Of a stretch of DNA of 64,000 bases, positions 25,701 through 38,923 are shown in pieces; the stretch's first letter is position 1; each line of letters begins with the position of its first letter. The DNA is from Lanius collurio (lineage: Eukaryota; Chordata; Aves; Passeriformes; Laniidae). Both the position numbers and the translations under genes were made by a program. The notes under the pieces were generated by a model. That model was not told where the DNA came from. It saw only the letters and a list, made by a program, of their open reading frames with translations, and did not search any database. The stretch lies in the NCBI GenBank assembly GCA_020086605.1, contig JACBWW010000016.1:15169408-15233407 (forward strand), read 5' to 3'.

Positions 25701-28700
25701 TCCATGTTTGTGCCTTGTCCTAGGGATCTGTTTGAGAGTGCTGGGTCTCATTTGGATCTCTGTACCTATTTCTTCCAGGAGAAGCATACATATGATCTAA
25801 AAATTAAAAATCAGGAACTGCAAAATTTCAAGTTTGTGCTGAGTTACAGAATAGAGGAGCTTAAGAAGCAAATAGAGTCACGTGAAAATCATATTGAGAC
25901 AATGAAGAAACAGATCAATGAGGTGAGTAATGCTCTCATTTGGCCTCTGCTACTGAGCCCACTGTCTGAATACAAAGATGACCCAACAAGTCCATGAAAG
26001 ATTCCACCCTGTTGGCTCCTTGATTTCATTCAAGGATACACAGTACGGATTCAATATCCATGCAGCTAATAAAAATATCTGCACACAATAGCTATTTCAT
26101 TTTCTATCACATGCTACCAGTAATCAACATAAAGTTCCTGTATGTAATTCTAGATTTCGCTTAAAAATAAATCTTATCCTTACGTAGTTGCCCTCCATGT
26201 GCTCTGTAGCATTTTGCAAGCTACTGCTTTTATTGATCTGGTGGAAGGGAGTAAATTTCTTCTCTCAGAAATGTTGCAGATTTATGCAAACAGAACTCTG
26301 GGGGTTAGGTACATGGACAAATTATATTAATCGGTTGATACATGGGAAATCTGAATGTATTCATACTTAGCATGCAGCAAATTCATTGAGGAAACTTATT
26401 TATGATAGAAACTTACTATGATCTCTGCATAGATGTATCCTTAGCTCAGCCAAATTAGGACTATGGTGACATAGTCTTTTAAATAAAATGTAAACTAACG
26501 AACAATTTGTATGTACTACAGACTAGCAAGATGAAATCCCTGTTGTCTTTTCTGATCACCATCTTGTGCCATAAGTAAATGCTGTAGTACCCTTATTGTT
26601 TTTTTCCTGTGTGTTCTACATATGTACCCACAGTTTTCAATCCCTTTCTTTTCAGTATCAGGTTCTAGTTATTGTTGTCCTTACTCTTTCCAGTATTTAC
26701 TGTTCATTTCAATCTCATCCATTTTTATTCAGATGGAACAGTAGAGCTCCAGTTCAGCTCAAGGAAATGAAGGGGCATCACATAATTTAAATCAATGTGA
26801 CTCAACAGGGAGTTGCACATTCATTTATGCGGTTTCTGTGTATTCTGACAGAGGGCAGTGTTGTTACAAAATTGACATTTCTCATGTTGTCATTCAACCT
26901 GAAGGGGGACCTATTCCTTCATGTCTGTATTTCCAGTTTGTGTTTTTCCTGTTATGTGTTATTTTTTCTCCGTCTCCTTTTAGCCCTGATTTCCTCCTTG
27001 TGCTTCCTTTCAGATGGAGGACCAGCTGGAACAATTCTGCAAGGAGAGCACAGAGCTGAAGATGAACATCACACAGCTGCAACAGAAACAGAGAACAACT
27101 GCTCGTGAGGTGCACAGAGAGATGGAAAAGGTATGGGATACCCCCATCATGCAGGTCCCACAGAATGACACTGGTGGGGACAGAACACTGGTGAAGCATT
27201 CAGTTGAGCTAGCAGTTACTTCGAGGGTGCTGTGTCCAAGGACCAAGAGAGCCTCTGGTCAATGGGGACAAAGAAAGAAAACTCCCAAGCCTGTAGCCAG
27301 CTTAGGGTGTTCATATTTAAAAAAAAAAAACATCCAGTTATTTATGTGTCAACACATGTTGTCATGAGTTTAACAGAACAGTGAGGCAAATGCTGAACCA
27401 CTTGTTCCTGCCAAGCCTGAAATCTGGGGACTCCTGGCCTAAATAGAAGCAGCATGTAAGATACCACCTAGGCATTAGTAGGATGATATAAAGGATGGTC
27501 TCACTAATGGAGGAGTCAAGGACCCCTTGTTTGACAACATATCAGACATGAGGGAGGAAAAGGGAGTGCAGGTGAAGGTGGAGGAGCTTAGCAGGCAGTG
27601 CATGAGTGAGAAAGCAGATAGAGAGGCATGGCAGAAACCAAGAGAGAATGAGAAGACACTCTTGATGTGAAATTAGCAAGCTGTGCATGTGTCTGATATG
27701 TTTTGTCCGTTGCCTTCTCTTCTTAACTGTTGGTGTGTTGTTTCCAAGTAAGAAGGTAGGGCAGCATTTGGACAATGCTCTCAGGCACATGTTGCTCCTG
27801 AGCATGTCCTGTGCAGGGCTGAGTTGGACTCAGTGATCCTGGTGGGTCTCTTCCAACTCAGCATATTCTGTGATTGTGTGTATGGGAAAGGACAGTGGGT
27901 GATAGCATAACAAGCCACTGGTTTTCAGACGGTTTTCATGTCTGGATGCTGGCACTGATATTACCTAGTGCAAATATCGTGGCTTATTATTACTGCTAAA
28001 ATCTATTCAACATAGATTCAACTGCTACTGCTATTCAACATGTAGTGCTCACATTCCCAGTGAGTTTTTAGTTAATTTTTTTTTAATGAAGTGGAAGGAA
28101 GTATGTGAGAGTTTTCACCAGTTCCACTAGACTTTCTAGAAAATTGCACATGATGGAGTGTTCTGATGAATCAAGTAAGAATGTGACTACATCATTTTTG
28201 CAGAAGCAAGATATGGAAACCCTCATCAAACGATTTAAGTCAGATCTACATAATTGTATGAGCTTCATTGACGATTCCAAAAAAATGAAAGATTGCATCC
28301 GTGAACTCTACACCAAGTATGTGCATCAATCAGACCTGGTGAGTCAGGACCTCAGCCTTCTCCTTTGTCCATGACCTTGTCTGGTCGTGTAATTACTGAG
28401 GCAACATGCTGTGCCCTCTCAGGTGGAGGTTCAAGCAGTGGATGCAGATTTGCAGCAGCAGTACAAGAAACAGCAAGAATGTCATGAGAGGAATTTGGCA
28501 GTTCTAAGGAAGAAGGTGACAAAGGATAAGGAAATGCAGCACACTGCTTACAGGCGCATCTTGCAGGTAATAAACCTTTCCTTGTGGTATGGAGGGGGAA
28601 CAAAGGAAGAGGCTGCACAAAAGAGACTTTAGTAACCTTATTGTAATGGTTTCTTAGGACTTCGAAACAGTTTAGGTTGGCTTTCCTGTCAGAAATTCCT

Positions 28701-31700
28701 ACATTTTTCAAGTGCCTCCATTAAATTTTCTGAACAAAAAGAGCAAGATCTCTGAAGTCAGAAATGGCTGCTGTTTTGTGGATATTTTTCTTTATCTCCC
28801 ACTCCCTAAAAGAAGATAGGGAACTTCTGCTGCATGGATGTTTTTAAGGAAATTACTGTACTTATTTATTTCAAACAGTATTTATAGTTGCCATCATAGA
28901 CAACTTGTTTGGGTTTCAAGCTGTATCTGCTATGTAGTAATGTTTACAAATTAATTTTGGAGGAAGAAAATAAGAAAAAACTTTGTCCATATAGTCCCAT
29001 GCCTACTGGTCTGAATTCAGAAGAACTTTCTGCTTTTCACTTCCAAATTTTTCAAGGAAGTTCAGAAATACATGGGGAATATATCTATTTGGACTAAGAT
29101 CTCTTGCTCAGAATCCTTGTTTCTTATGAAACAAAGTAATCTCATGACTGCTGGGGTCAAAGATCCAATTTATTTTCATCTGGGGTGGGAGGACCTAGAG
29201 CCCCACACCAGACATCCTAGGAGGACAGCTTTTCTAGTCTCTTCTTAGTATGATCTCCTTCTGCTCAGTCAGCATTTCCTTTTCCCCTCACTAGCCCTTT
29301 CTCCATTGTTACTTTATTATGCTTCCTCAGGATCACTAAATCTCAGTCCCCTCCTAAGTCATCTGTTGTTTGCTATTTATTCATAATTTGCTTCTTCTTG
29401 CTAGACAGCAGCAATCTTCTTCCCTGCCTATTTTACTTTTTTTACTCTTCTGTGAGTTAGATGCTTCCTTTGGCACAAAAGGAGATGGCTTCAGAAAATA
29501 ACCTGAAGAATTTCCTTGCTGGAATAGGGTGACAGATGGTGTTCATAATGATAATACTTGATGTCTTGGATCAGTAAGCCTAACATGAAATGATGATTAA
29601 AACCAAATTAATAAAACATCTGGAAGATGAAGATATCAAAGATCTAACCAGCCTGGTTTCTTCAAAGAAAAAGCAGTTCTCTGAAGTCCAGTAGATTAAT
29701 GAGATTTTACAGCCAGCAGGAATTATCATGGTCTTCCAGTCTTTCACAGGGGGCTTTTAAGACTAGTTTAGACAAACTTCTGTCAGGATTTGCTTTGAAA
29801 AAGCAAATGACATCTTGACAGTCTTCTAGCGCTGTATTTTCATTATTCCTCAGTTGAGCTTACATTTTCAGAGCTATTCCTTCCTCTCTGAGAGATTATT
29901 CATAGGTACACTCCACTAGCAACTGCTGCAACAGATGATTAGAACTGTTGATATAATTTTAATTATTATTAGCAGTTGACAAGTTGCCTTTAACTCAACT
30001 AATAGTTTTTCCTCCAGCTTCTGTATTGGTAATGGCTTCTTTGGATACATAAAAACAGAGACACTGAATAACCTTGAAGTAGTGCTGCGTAAACTGAAGC
30101 CCATATAGGATGAAATTTTCTATATGTCCTACCTGTCTCTGACAGTCAGCACTGTAGGGACTTCCTAGGCTGTAGATGGCATCCATATTAGGTGCCATTG
30201 TACCTGATGGCCTCATCATCCATGCATTTGATCAGTCCTTTTCCTGCAACAATTAGTTCTGTGCCGCCACATCCCGTGACAATGAGTTTTCCCATGAACA
30301 TTTATTTTAATCCATTCTGTGACATTGCATTGCAGTGCAAGCATTCTGTCAGAATGCAAATATTGAATTAAAGGCTAATCTGTCTGGAGAGAAGGCCTCT
30401 TCAGAAAATTATTATCTGTGTCAGCCAACAACCTTTTAGCACCAAGCAAACCAAACAAGACATTTCTACATAGCCCAGATTGCCTCATACAAGATACTCT
30501 GTATTATATTTTCTGATAGACCAAAAGCAAGATCTTCATTTGATAGCAGCAGGTAATCACTTGGACCAAACCTATGAAGGTGCTCATGACTAAAGTACAC
30601 CTAAATGGAAATGCTGTGACCTAACCCTGAAAGCTGGTCAAAAGAAAATTACCTTGACTGATTACTGGAAGTTACCTTCTTAATGTGTTCTTTCAGGATC
30701 AAGGTCAGAAATAAATGCATAGGGTTAAATGACGTCTGTATTTAAAGGCTTGAATTAAACAAGTCAGACTCAGCAAAATATTACAGTTCCAGAGCTGCCT
30801 GAGCACACCAACTCCTGCTGCATTTATAGTCCAACATAACCACTGCAAGAGCAACTCTTCTTGCCCAACAAGTTCAGATCTTGCTGAATCCCCCACTCCT
30901 CCTCCAGTCAGTGATTTTCAGCTGAGGAGAGAGTAAAGCACAGCTGCTGTACTTGCCTTAGTGTGAAGTATTGATAATCTTGCCACATATGTGCCCTGAG
31001 CTGTTGCTGCCAACCTGAACTCCTTGAGTGCAGCCACATACAGAGAGGTGCAGTGAGCTTTGTACTTTGCTACTGACCAGTCTGCAGTTGTGTGGTGCCA
31101 ATACTTTTACAAGTATACTCAAAGGAACTGAGTCATGTGCTTTGCACAATCTTTTATGGCAACATAATTATCTCTATCAACCAAAATTATCATTAAAACA
31201 AAAGTAAAAAACAAGATTTGAAGACACCATTTTCATGGAAATATTTCATTAATCCTTGTTCTTATCTCCTGTTGTTTTAGTGGGTTCCATATTGCTTGAG
31301 ACTGGTATTATGTGAGGTGCCCTTAAGCATGGCTTTTTAAAATATTGCCACTTATGATGAAGTTTCAGGGGTTGGAATGGTGCTGTGTTCCAAAAGTTCT
31401 AAAAAACCCACCATGGGTAGCTGAAATAGCTATTCTTAGTTCAGGTGTGATGGCAGGTGTTTAACATTTGTCTTAGTTATAGATGGGGTAAGGTATTCAC
31501 TGTCCTTGTAAGAGGCAAATATACAATTCCACTTCGCTCTCTTGAAACAGAAAAAAATATTTAGTTAAAGGTGCTCCTGTTTCTGAATCATAAGCAGCAG
31601 TTTTATCATCCTTCACCAGTATTAGCCCTTACTGGTTTTGCTGAAGTCTTTGAACCTGTTGCAACAATGGGTAAATTACATTTACTGGCACTTTCACAGC

Positions 31701-32934
31701 TCTTCAGCAAGATGCTTCATGGTAGGCTACTAAAAACTTAAAGGATTGAACTTTTATGGGCTGAAAAAAGAACAAAAGATTAATACATTGCTAACTTTTC
31801 CTTAGAACAGCGTGTTAGCAGTAGGTATCTCAAATCTCCACATGCTTTATATATTTCTCAATTTGAAAGGAGTGTGGAAAAGTGATGTCTGTCAGAACAA
31901 ATGAAGAGGGCTTTGAATAATTGCAAGGAGATAAAGATAATTTGAGTGAACAAATACATAGTGACAAATGAAAAGCAAAATAATACACACCAGAGGGAGA
32001 GATGGGAATTCTTCGCATTAATTCTGAATTAATTGGATCAATTTGGGAAGGCCCTGAGCTTCCCTTTGGAATTGGGAAGGAAGATGATACCCTGGAGTGC
32101 CGCTGAAGTGAGAAAAGCAAAACAAATATTAATTTTTTGAGCTAACGTGGTTCAAATACTGTCACGTTCTGTGTCACATCTACTGCGGCCTTACCTGAAA
32201 TGTTGTGTACTCTACTGATTGCCTGGCACCTTCTGCTTGTGATATTGATCCCATACTGTCCAGTGTCTTTCTCAAAGATATGAAGATAGATATTGCTCAG
32301 CCAGATAGTACCTGTGCTCTTCCTTACAGACCATGTTGCTTTTGCAGGAAAACGTGAGTCTGATTAAGGAAATCAATGACTTGCGGCAAGACCTAAGGGT
32401 GGCCTACGCCCAGGTGCACGACCTCCAGTCAGCACTGAAATTAAACACGGACAAAAAGATTGAAGACACAGGTGAATAGTTCTTGTATATTTTCCATATT
32501 GTCAGTACTCTTTGCAGAAGCCCTTTTTGTCCTTGGTGAACAATTCTATTATTGTCTGTGTTTCATTCTATCTTGTCTGCCTGGTGGTACCTGTTATATT
32601 TTAATGTTAACTGTAGAAGCTGCTAAATCCTGCAGATTCTTACTACTTAGATCTTCCCCTTCAGCCCTGAAAGATGCCTTCCCTTGTCCATGTCGAAGAA
32701 CTGTATGAGCTGGACCTTTGTTACAGTCCTAAGTCCTCTCTATTTTATATTCTAGCTCCTTCCAGTGAACTTCTGCCCAGCCCAGCTGTCCTGAGGTTGA
32801 ATCCAGAGATGGAAAGTGAAAAAATCATAGAAATGCAGCAGCTAGAAATTCAATATCTGCGAGACCAAATCCAGGAGAAGGGGCAAGTCCTGAACTGTCC
32901 AGATTCAATCTCTCTTGGTCAGAAATCTTCCTGA
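10749..32934 (+). CDS. CFAP57: CFAP57 (WDR65), WD40/coiled-coil axonemal protein
   Basis: CFAP57 is an axonemal adaptor for a subset of inner dynein arms. Twenty-two coding exons are in phase: 10749-10905, 10980-11296, 12185-12471, 12640-12805, 13751-13903, 14951-15090, 15769-15934, 16334-16447, 16932-17144, 17779-17952, 19178-19339, 19804-19959, 22019-22112, 22764-22954, 23928-24101, 25214-25372, 25779-25922, 27014-27130, 28204-28338, 28423-28566, 32348-32471 and 32756-32934. Together they encode about 1221 residues (human about 1250). Exons 1-11 (about residues 1-683) hold WD40-type repeats, with segments such as [27 protein letters not shown] and [16 protein letters not shown]. Exons 12-22 encode a long Glu/Lys/Gln heptad-rich coiled coil with [17 protein letters not shown] and [12 protein letters not shown]. 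All introns are GT-AG. No frameshift or missing exon relative to human was seen. Confidence 0.96.
17953..19177 (+). other. CFAP57 intron 10
   Basis: A 1.2-kb intron that contains the CR1 fragment listed separately. The remainder is AT-moderate unique sequence. Confidence 0.5.
18228..18530 (-). mobile_element. CR1 non-LTR retrotransposon, 3' fragment (reverse orientation)
   Basis: The segment opens with CATAGAATTATTTTGGTTGG and continues with the familiar reverse complement of an avian CR1 3' end (AATCCAACTG, then ACCATGTCCCCAAGCACCAC and CTCAAGGGATGGTGACTCCACC). It therefore lies antisense to CFAP57. It has no intact reading frame, so it is an old 5'-truncated copy. Confidence 0.85.
19960..22018 (+). 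other. CFAP57 intron 12
   Basis: About 2 kb of AT-rich sequence between coiled-coil exons. No clear repeat or open frame was seen. Confidence 0.45.
27750..27875 (+). mobile_element. CR1 3' tail fragment in CFAP57 intron 18
   Basis: GTTGGACTCAGTGATCCTGG followed by GGGTCTCTTCCAACTCAG and ATTCTGTGATTGTG is a CR1 3' end in forward orientation, with the terminal ATTCTRTGATT octamer-type repeat. Only the extreme 3' part is preserved. Confidence 0.82.
28567..32347 (+). other. CFAP57 intron 20, largest intron of the gene
   Basis: A 3.8-kb AT-rich intron. I saw no open frame above background, no recognisable CR1 tail and no RNA gene. It separates the last two coding exons from the rest of the gene. 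Confidence 0.45.
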
Positions 32935-33162
32935 ACTGAATCTGGAAAGACACCACAAGACAGAGCAACACTGGCATGGTTCAAGGATGCCTTATGTTGT
33001 TATATCCTCCTGGCAAGATCAGAAATGCAACAGCATAGATTAGACTTACATGATCTTATACTCTTTCACTAGAAGCATTTGTGCAACAATGTGCTCTGAA
33101 CACTTCTTCTACTTTCCTGAAATCTGCCCTTTTTGTGAGACTTAGGAGCCAAGAGAAAAAAA

Positions 33163-33168
33163 AATAAA
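33163..33168 (+). terminator. Poly(A) signal of CFAP57
   Basis: AATAAA lies about 230 bp after the CFAP57 TGA (32932-32934), immediately after an A-rich run and followed by GT-rich sequence. It is the first canonical signal on the strand. Confidence 0.7.
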
Positions 33169-36100
33169 TTTGTGTTAGTGTAAAGCTAATCTTTGTGCCT
33201 TCATGCTAGGTACTCACCTTTCTCTTGAAAACTAATGTGTCCTAATTCAGAAGAGCTGGTCAAATGGTAAGCCTTTTCTGCTAGAATTCTAATTTAGTGT
33301 AATTGTGCTGCAAATTCAACATCAGCCTTTTATTTTTCAGTATTAAATTGTCCATGTCCATACAAAGGACTGCTGCTCTTAAGACAGATGTCATTGTTAT
33401 TCCAAGCAGGTATCCAGTCACAGATTAACAACCCTTGTGAGGGCAACCTTTGACTCAAGTACACCCTGGCTAGAGCCCTTGCTCAGGCATCTGTCTCCTG
33501 TCTAGAGATGTGTTGCCTCATCTGCTACAATAATTTCAGCAGGACCAAAAAAAGCAGGCCAGTTTCAGGCTCTCAAAATCTGGAATGAAGTTGAAATCTT
33601 ACATTATAACTCCTATAACTTTGATAAATTGAGTTTTGTTTGTCTTTTTTCCAACATCCACAATCCCTTTAGTTCAGTTTTTCAGTGAAATTCTCCTAAT
33701 AAGTCACTCTGCAAAGTACTCATACACAGAAAAAGGTAGGGAGCAATATTTTTTTTTCCATTTTGCATCTTTAAACTGTATGGAGCATAGGCTTCACAGG
33801 AGCAAAAGGAAGAAGTTAATGGTTTGTTAATGGGCTAGCTTAACACCCTTTCTTCCTCCTCCCCTCCCCATATAATCATCTTGATACTTCCTGTACAGAA
33901 AGAGGATGTAATTAATGTAATTAGTAAATATTTTAGAAACTAGTTCCCTCTAAAGTTTTCAGGACACGCCCATTTTAATTTGCTAGGCTCTCGTGTGGTA
34001 TAATTTTCCCCTCTCTCTGTCAGGACAAATTGAGTGCTAGAATCATACAACACACAGCTTTAATAGTTGTGGTTTAGAGAAATGCAATCAACCTTTCTGA
34101 AAAAGAATCTTTTCCTAATATGCATATACAGGTAGAGAATTATTTCTAAATGGTGACTGGTAAACTTAAAAATATGCCCCTATGTCACTCCTGTTAGAAA
34201 AATTTTAAAGGCAATACAAAGCCTGTCAGATGAAGCTGAGATAGCTTCAGCTGTCAGATTAGGCTGAAGAGGATTTTGAGCTTGATCTTAGTGGCAAAAG
34301 GGCAGCTAAAACATTCCTTGTATAAGGGAGCATTAAGCATCAGGCACAGCAGTGTTACAACTGAAGTTCATCAGACCTGCTGGAAGCAAAGAGATGTACA
34401 AGCCCCTCCTATACTGAGAAAACCAGACCAAGGTCAAACTTCCATGCAAATACTCTATAAATGTTTTAGAATTAAGTTGTAACTGGACTATGGTTTGTGT
34501 GCTAATAGTCTTCTGAATTCTCTCAGGGTGCAAAAACATTTTCTCTTTTCATTCTCTCTTGATCTGCATTGTTCTGTTTCTCCTTTTGTTACCTCCCTAA
34601 AGGACCTGGTAAGCATCTCATGGTCTTATAAATCTACATCCCACCATTTAAAATGAGTGTACAGCTATCTGAATAAGGTTTCCCCTTAGATGACTTCTTT
34701 GCTAACTGGGCCAACCAAAAGACCAGGATTTTCTGGATAGGGTCAACCTCATTGTTCAAAGGTGTTTGTATAGTAAAACCATCACATCCCATTTGTTGTT
34801 TTATGTTTGGGACAACAGCCTCTGGACTGATGATATTTTACAAGTCTCAAAAGATCTATCAGATTTTTCTCAGACAAATTCCTGAAGCTGTCACACTACT
34901 TGGTTTCTATTTGATTAGCATATCCTAAGCTTCTCTTCTCACAGCCTGATAAAAAACTAGCATGTGATTTAATAACTGAGCCTCCCTTTCCATTAGGCAG
35001 GCAAGAGCTGTTGTTCAGTCCCGTTCTCTTCTTCCTGCATTTCCCTGGAGATTTTCCAGCTGCTCAGACTAACGGTAATGATCCCTTCTGCTATCATGAA
35101 ACCCAGCCAAAAAGGAGAGGACATTTTCCTATGAACTTCAACATTCCTGCTACTCCCTTTTTTAATTCTTCAAGCTCTTAAATGAATTGTTTTCTGTTTC
35201 CCTAATTCCTCTCAAAATGGTTACCCTTTTTCTTCCAGTGGACTACCAGGAAATACGCTCTTCTGCAGCATGGTAAACTCTGCTGGTACTGCTGTGTCCC
35301 AGTGAGGGGGCTTCTGTAGCTGCCTTTTGATGGGAAGATAGCATCACAATGACATCCTGCCTGACTTGAGTGACTGCCTGAACTACTGCTGTAGAAAGAT
35401 CCAATATGACTTCATGGCCCTAACCTATACAGTAGAGCAGGAGCTACTTTTCTTAATACCAAATACTTGCTGAATGCATCAAATGTCCCCTAGCACTGCC
35501 AGCCTGGCTGCAGGCTTCTTGTCACCTTGCTGCTTAGGAGCTGCTCCCTGGCTCTGGCACCCCTTCACCTCCAGCTGGGAGGAAATGAGCCACCTTCCAG
35601 GATCGGTGTGTGGCCAGAGGCCAGATCCTGCCCGAGGAGGGAGGGAGGGGTAGCACCTGCACACCGGCGCGGCTCTGGAGCGTCTCCAAGAGCAGCAGCA
35701 GGTTTGCTGAGACGCCACCCAGCTGGGGAATGCACCTGCCCGGGCAGGAGGTGAGGGCTGCAGCTGGACCTCGGTGCTGCCACGGCACCAGGAAAGGAAG
35801 CCTCACCTGGGTCTTGGCAGGCACTTGCAGGAGGAAGGGAAGAGATTTTCCCCGTGGGCTCCCTCGTTAGCTGGATCCAGTGGAAGGAAAAACAAGGAAA
35901 AACCATTGCTGCCAGCCAGGAGCAGGGAAGTGTGCTGGTTTGTCACGTATGGGCAGCGCCTGCCGCAGGTGAGTGATCCCTCCTCCTTGGGAGCTGTGCG
36001 GGAAGGAGCTTCAGCAGTAGCTGCTGACAGGTTTGAGGCTGCTTCAGACTTACTTCCTAAGAGACCCTGCTTCTTGCCTCCATTTCTTCCTTGCACCATT

Positions 36101-36789
36101 GTTTCCTCTCAGCACATAAGGCTTGGGAGTTTCTTGTTCCCTTGGAACTCCCAGGCCACCCTTGGCAGAGGTGCATCAGGACAGGCTCTGCAGGCTCAGG
36201 ATAATGGATACCTGTTGTGCACACGGAGAGGAAGGGGAACGTGGCATTTTACAGTGGAGCGTGCCAAAACTGTCTAGATCTGTGTAAAAGGCAGCTGCAC
36301 ACTGACCCTGCTACAACAAGCCCTCCACCATCCTTAACCCCAGAGCCCCTGGGCTTGGGGAAAAGAAAGGACAGTCCACCATCCTCCAGGGCTTCCCTGG
36401 GGCTTTCCAAATGGTGTCTCATGGCAGGAGCACTGGTGGGACAGACGCTCACTTCTGGGAAAGCATTATCTATCTGTCAGGGGAGAGAGGGTGGGCTCTC
36501 CCCAGAGGGAGATTACACTGTACAGGTTTGCATGGATTTTGAGCATTCCAGGAAAGGAGGAGCATTGGGAATTGGTGGTTGGTGTGGCAGGCAAAGGAGT
36601 GTGGATCTCTTGCTAGGATTTTGGGTGAGACAGACAGATGCCACATAAAAGCCCCATTACTTCCATTGCAGGTTCCTCTATCCCCAGTCCTGAGTTCTCA
36701 GAGAAGGAACCTTCCCACATGCTCCCAGGGGCACAGACAGGCCTTGAGCACCAGGATATTCAGAGCTTCTGGTTTGTGCATTGGCAGTA

Positions 36790-37065
36790 ATTTAGGCATA
36801 AAAAAAGATTCATGAGCTTCGTTTTCTTTGAGCCTATGGGGAGTTAGAACAGAATCAAATATGCTAGGAAGCATTTCTTCACTGAGAAGGTGGTCAAACA
36901 CTGGAACACACTTCCTAGAGAATTGGTTGATACCCCAAGCCCGTCAGTATTGAAGAGGCTTCTGGGCAATGACGTAAAAAAACGTTCTTGAATTTGTTCA
37001 GCCCTGAATTGGTCAGGCAGTTGGACTAGGTGATCACTTTAGGTCCTTTTCTGTTGAAATACAAT
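36790..37065 (+). mobile_element. CR1 fragment (forward)
   Basis: The segment contains the CR1 3' region: GGAAGCATTTCTTCACTGAG, GGTGGTCAAACACTGGAACA, then GGCAGTTGGACTAGGTGATC and a degraded 3' end near GAAATACAATTGAAT. It is diverged and has no open frame. Confidence 0.85.
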
Positions 37066-37165
37066 TGAATAGACAGAATACAATAGACTAGAATACAATA
37101 GACAGAATAGAATGTACTGTTTCAGTTGGAAGGGACATACAGCAATTCAAGGCTGACTCTCTTGG
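37066..37165 (-). mobile_element. CR1 fragment (reverse) with short tail repeats
   Basis: AGAATACAATAGAC-type short repeats (about 37074-37113) lead into AGAATGTACTGTTTCAGTTGG and AAGGGACATACAG, the reverse complement of a CR1 3' end. It meets the preceding forward CR1 tail to tail. Confidence 0.6.
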
Positions 37166-38469
37166 TAAAGAAATGCTTCCTAAAGCATTGGAAGTTGAAA
37201 AAATTACATGAATTTATGGGAAAATGTTTATGCCTATTCTGGACTAAAGATTTTTGTGAGGCACAGAGTGGTGGCAAGTCCAGTCTATGGCCAGACCAGG
37301 CCAAGAAGCAAATAAGCTGTGATGGACTGGGAAAGCAGGGGGCTGAGACAGCTTGGATTTGTTTGAGATTGTGAAGCTCTGTTGGCTCTCATCCACATTG
37401 CTCCTGTAAATCATTTCATGTATTGTTATTTTACAGCAAATCTTGTTGGACTCTTCCAGTCTCTGTAATGCTCATGAAGTCCACGTAAAAGCTGCATAAA
37501 ACCTTTCAAAGGCTGGAAATACAAGGAAGTGCTGCAGGAGCCTGTCTCATCCCCAGACTTCCCCTCCTGAACCCTGTGGGTAAGCACTGTTTCAAGGGGT
37601 ACCCTGGGTTTGAGGAGAGGAGGGAAGTGAGGAATATTTCAAGAGCTGAATTGTATGTGGCTCTGAAATTAAAGTGTTAATTCATATACAGTCCATGGCC
37701 TGTCTGTCAGATACCAGACAGTCAGGCACGAAAAGTTTATTATTAAATAAATATATGCATGTATCATTCTGAGGTGTTCAGCCAGTGTACACATCCCACA
37801 TCTGCAGCCAGGAGTGACCAGAAGCACACAGATGATGACCCTCAATTTCCAGTTAAAATTGCCAGAGTAGGGGAAAAAAAAAAAAAAGGTACAATGAAAA
37901 AGGAAAAACATGAATATTTTTGTTTTCCTGCATTCCTAGTGCTTTCCTGTTCTTCCTCCACAGCTGCCAGCCAGCAGTGAGGAAGGACAGCATGTCATTT
38001 TTTTTCCTGAAATGTGCCCTTTGGACTTAAAGCATTGTGTGGCTGGGTCAGTCCTCTCCTCCTTTTTCTCTTGCATACAGAGGTGGGAGCACAGAAGGTG
38101 CTGGCTTCAGTAGTGAGTAAATTTAGATATTAATGACCTGTGATCCACACTATCAAATACACCAATCTGATGGGCCAGACCAGGGAGACCAGATAGCCCA
38201 AAGAACACCAATTTCAAAGGGGCAACAGCTTTGGATGGCTGTCCTCCCTCATGGCAGAGCAGGCATCTGCATTCCTTCCTTTCTCTCAGTCTGATCTGTG
38301 CAAACTGATGTGCTGCACGATGCCAAGAAAGCAGATCAGCAAAGCTGCTGCGAGATCTAGGTTCATCCTTTCTCCAAGGAGTGGTGGGTGACAGCTCAGG
38401 ATAGGGCTGCTTTGGTTTAACATATAAAGACAGAGTTTTCTGAAGAGGATGGGAGGCAAGGCACCCGGC

Positions 38470-38686
38470 CTGAGGAATGAGAAACTGTAGCTAGATTTAA
38501 GGAGGAATGTTTTCATGGTGCAGGTGATTTAACTCTGGAATGATCCCTGAGGGGCTGTGGATCCGCCATCCTTGGCACCTAAATGAATGGGGCCCTGACC
38601 TGCTCAGTCTGACTTTTAGGTGAACTTTGCTTTAAGCAGGCAACTTCACAAGGTCCCATCCCACCTTAATTATTCTGTGATTCTAG
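38470..38686 (+). mobile_element. CR1 3' fragment (forward)
   Basis: GATTTAAGGAGGAATGTTTTC, GGGGCTGTGGATCCGCCATC, CTTTGCTTTAAGCAGG and the terminal TTATTCTGTGATTCT match the expected order of a CR1 3' end with the terminal repeat. It is truncated and diverged. Confidence 0.78.
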
Positions 38687-38831
38687 GAGTGAAAATACTG
38701 TTATTAGCAGCATAAACCCTCATGGTCTAGAGAAGCAAGTGTGGATGGTTTTAGAGCAAAGGTTATATTTCCAGAACACTTTCAAACAGACACAAGGAAA
38801 CGAGAAAGCACATTTCAGTGGAAGCCTTTGC

Positions 38832-38923
38832 CTCTCCAAATCATTTGTTTAATAGAGGTTAATGTAATACTGGGAAACTCTCCAAATCGTTTGTTTAATA
38901 GAGGTTAATATAACACTGGGAAG
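38832..38923. repeat. 46-bp tandem duplication
   Basis: Two adjacent copies start at 38832 and 38878, each beginning CTCTCCAAATC and containing TTTGTTTAATAGAGGTTAAT. They differ at only a few positions. Confidence 0.9.
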
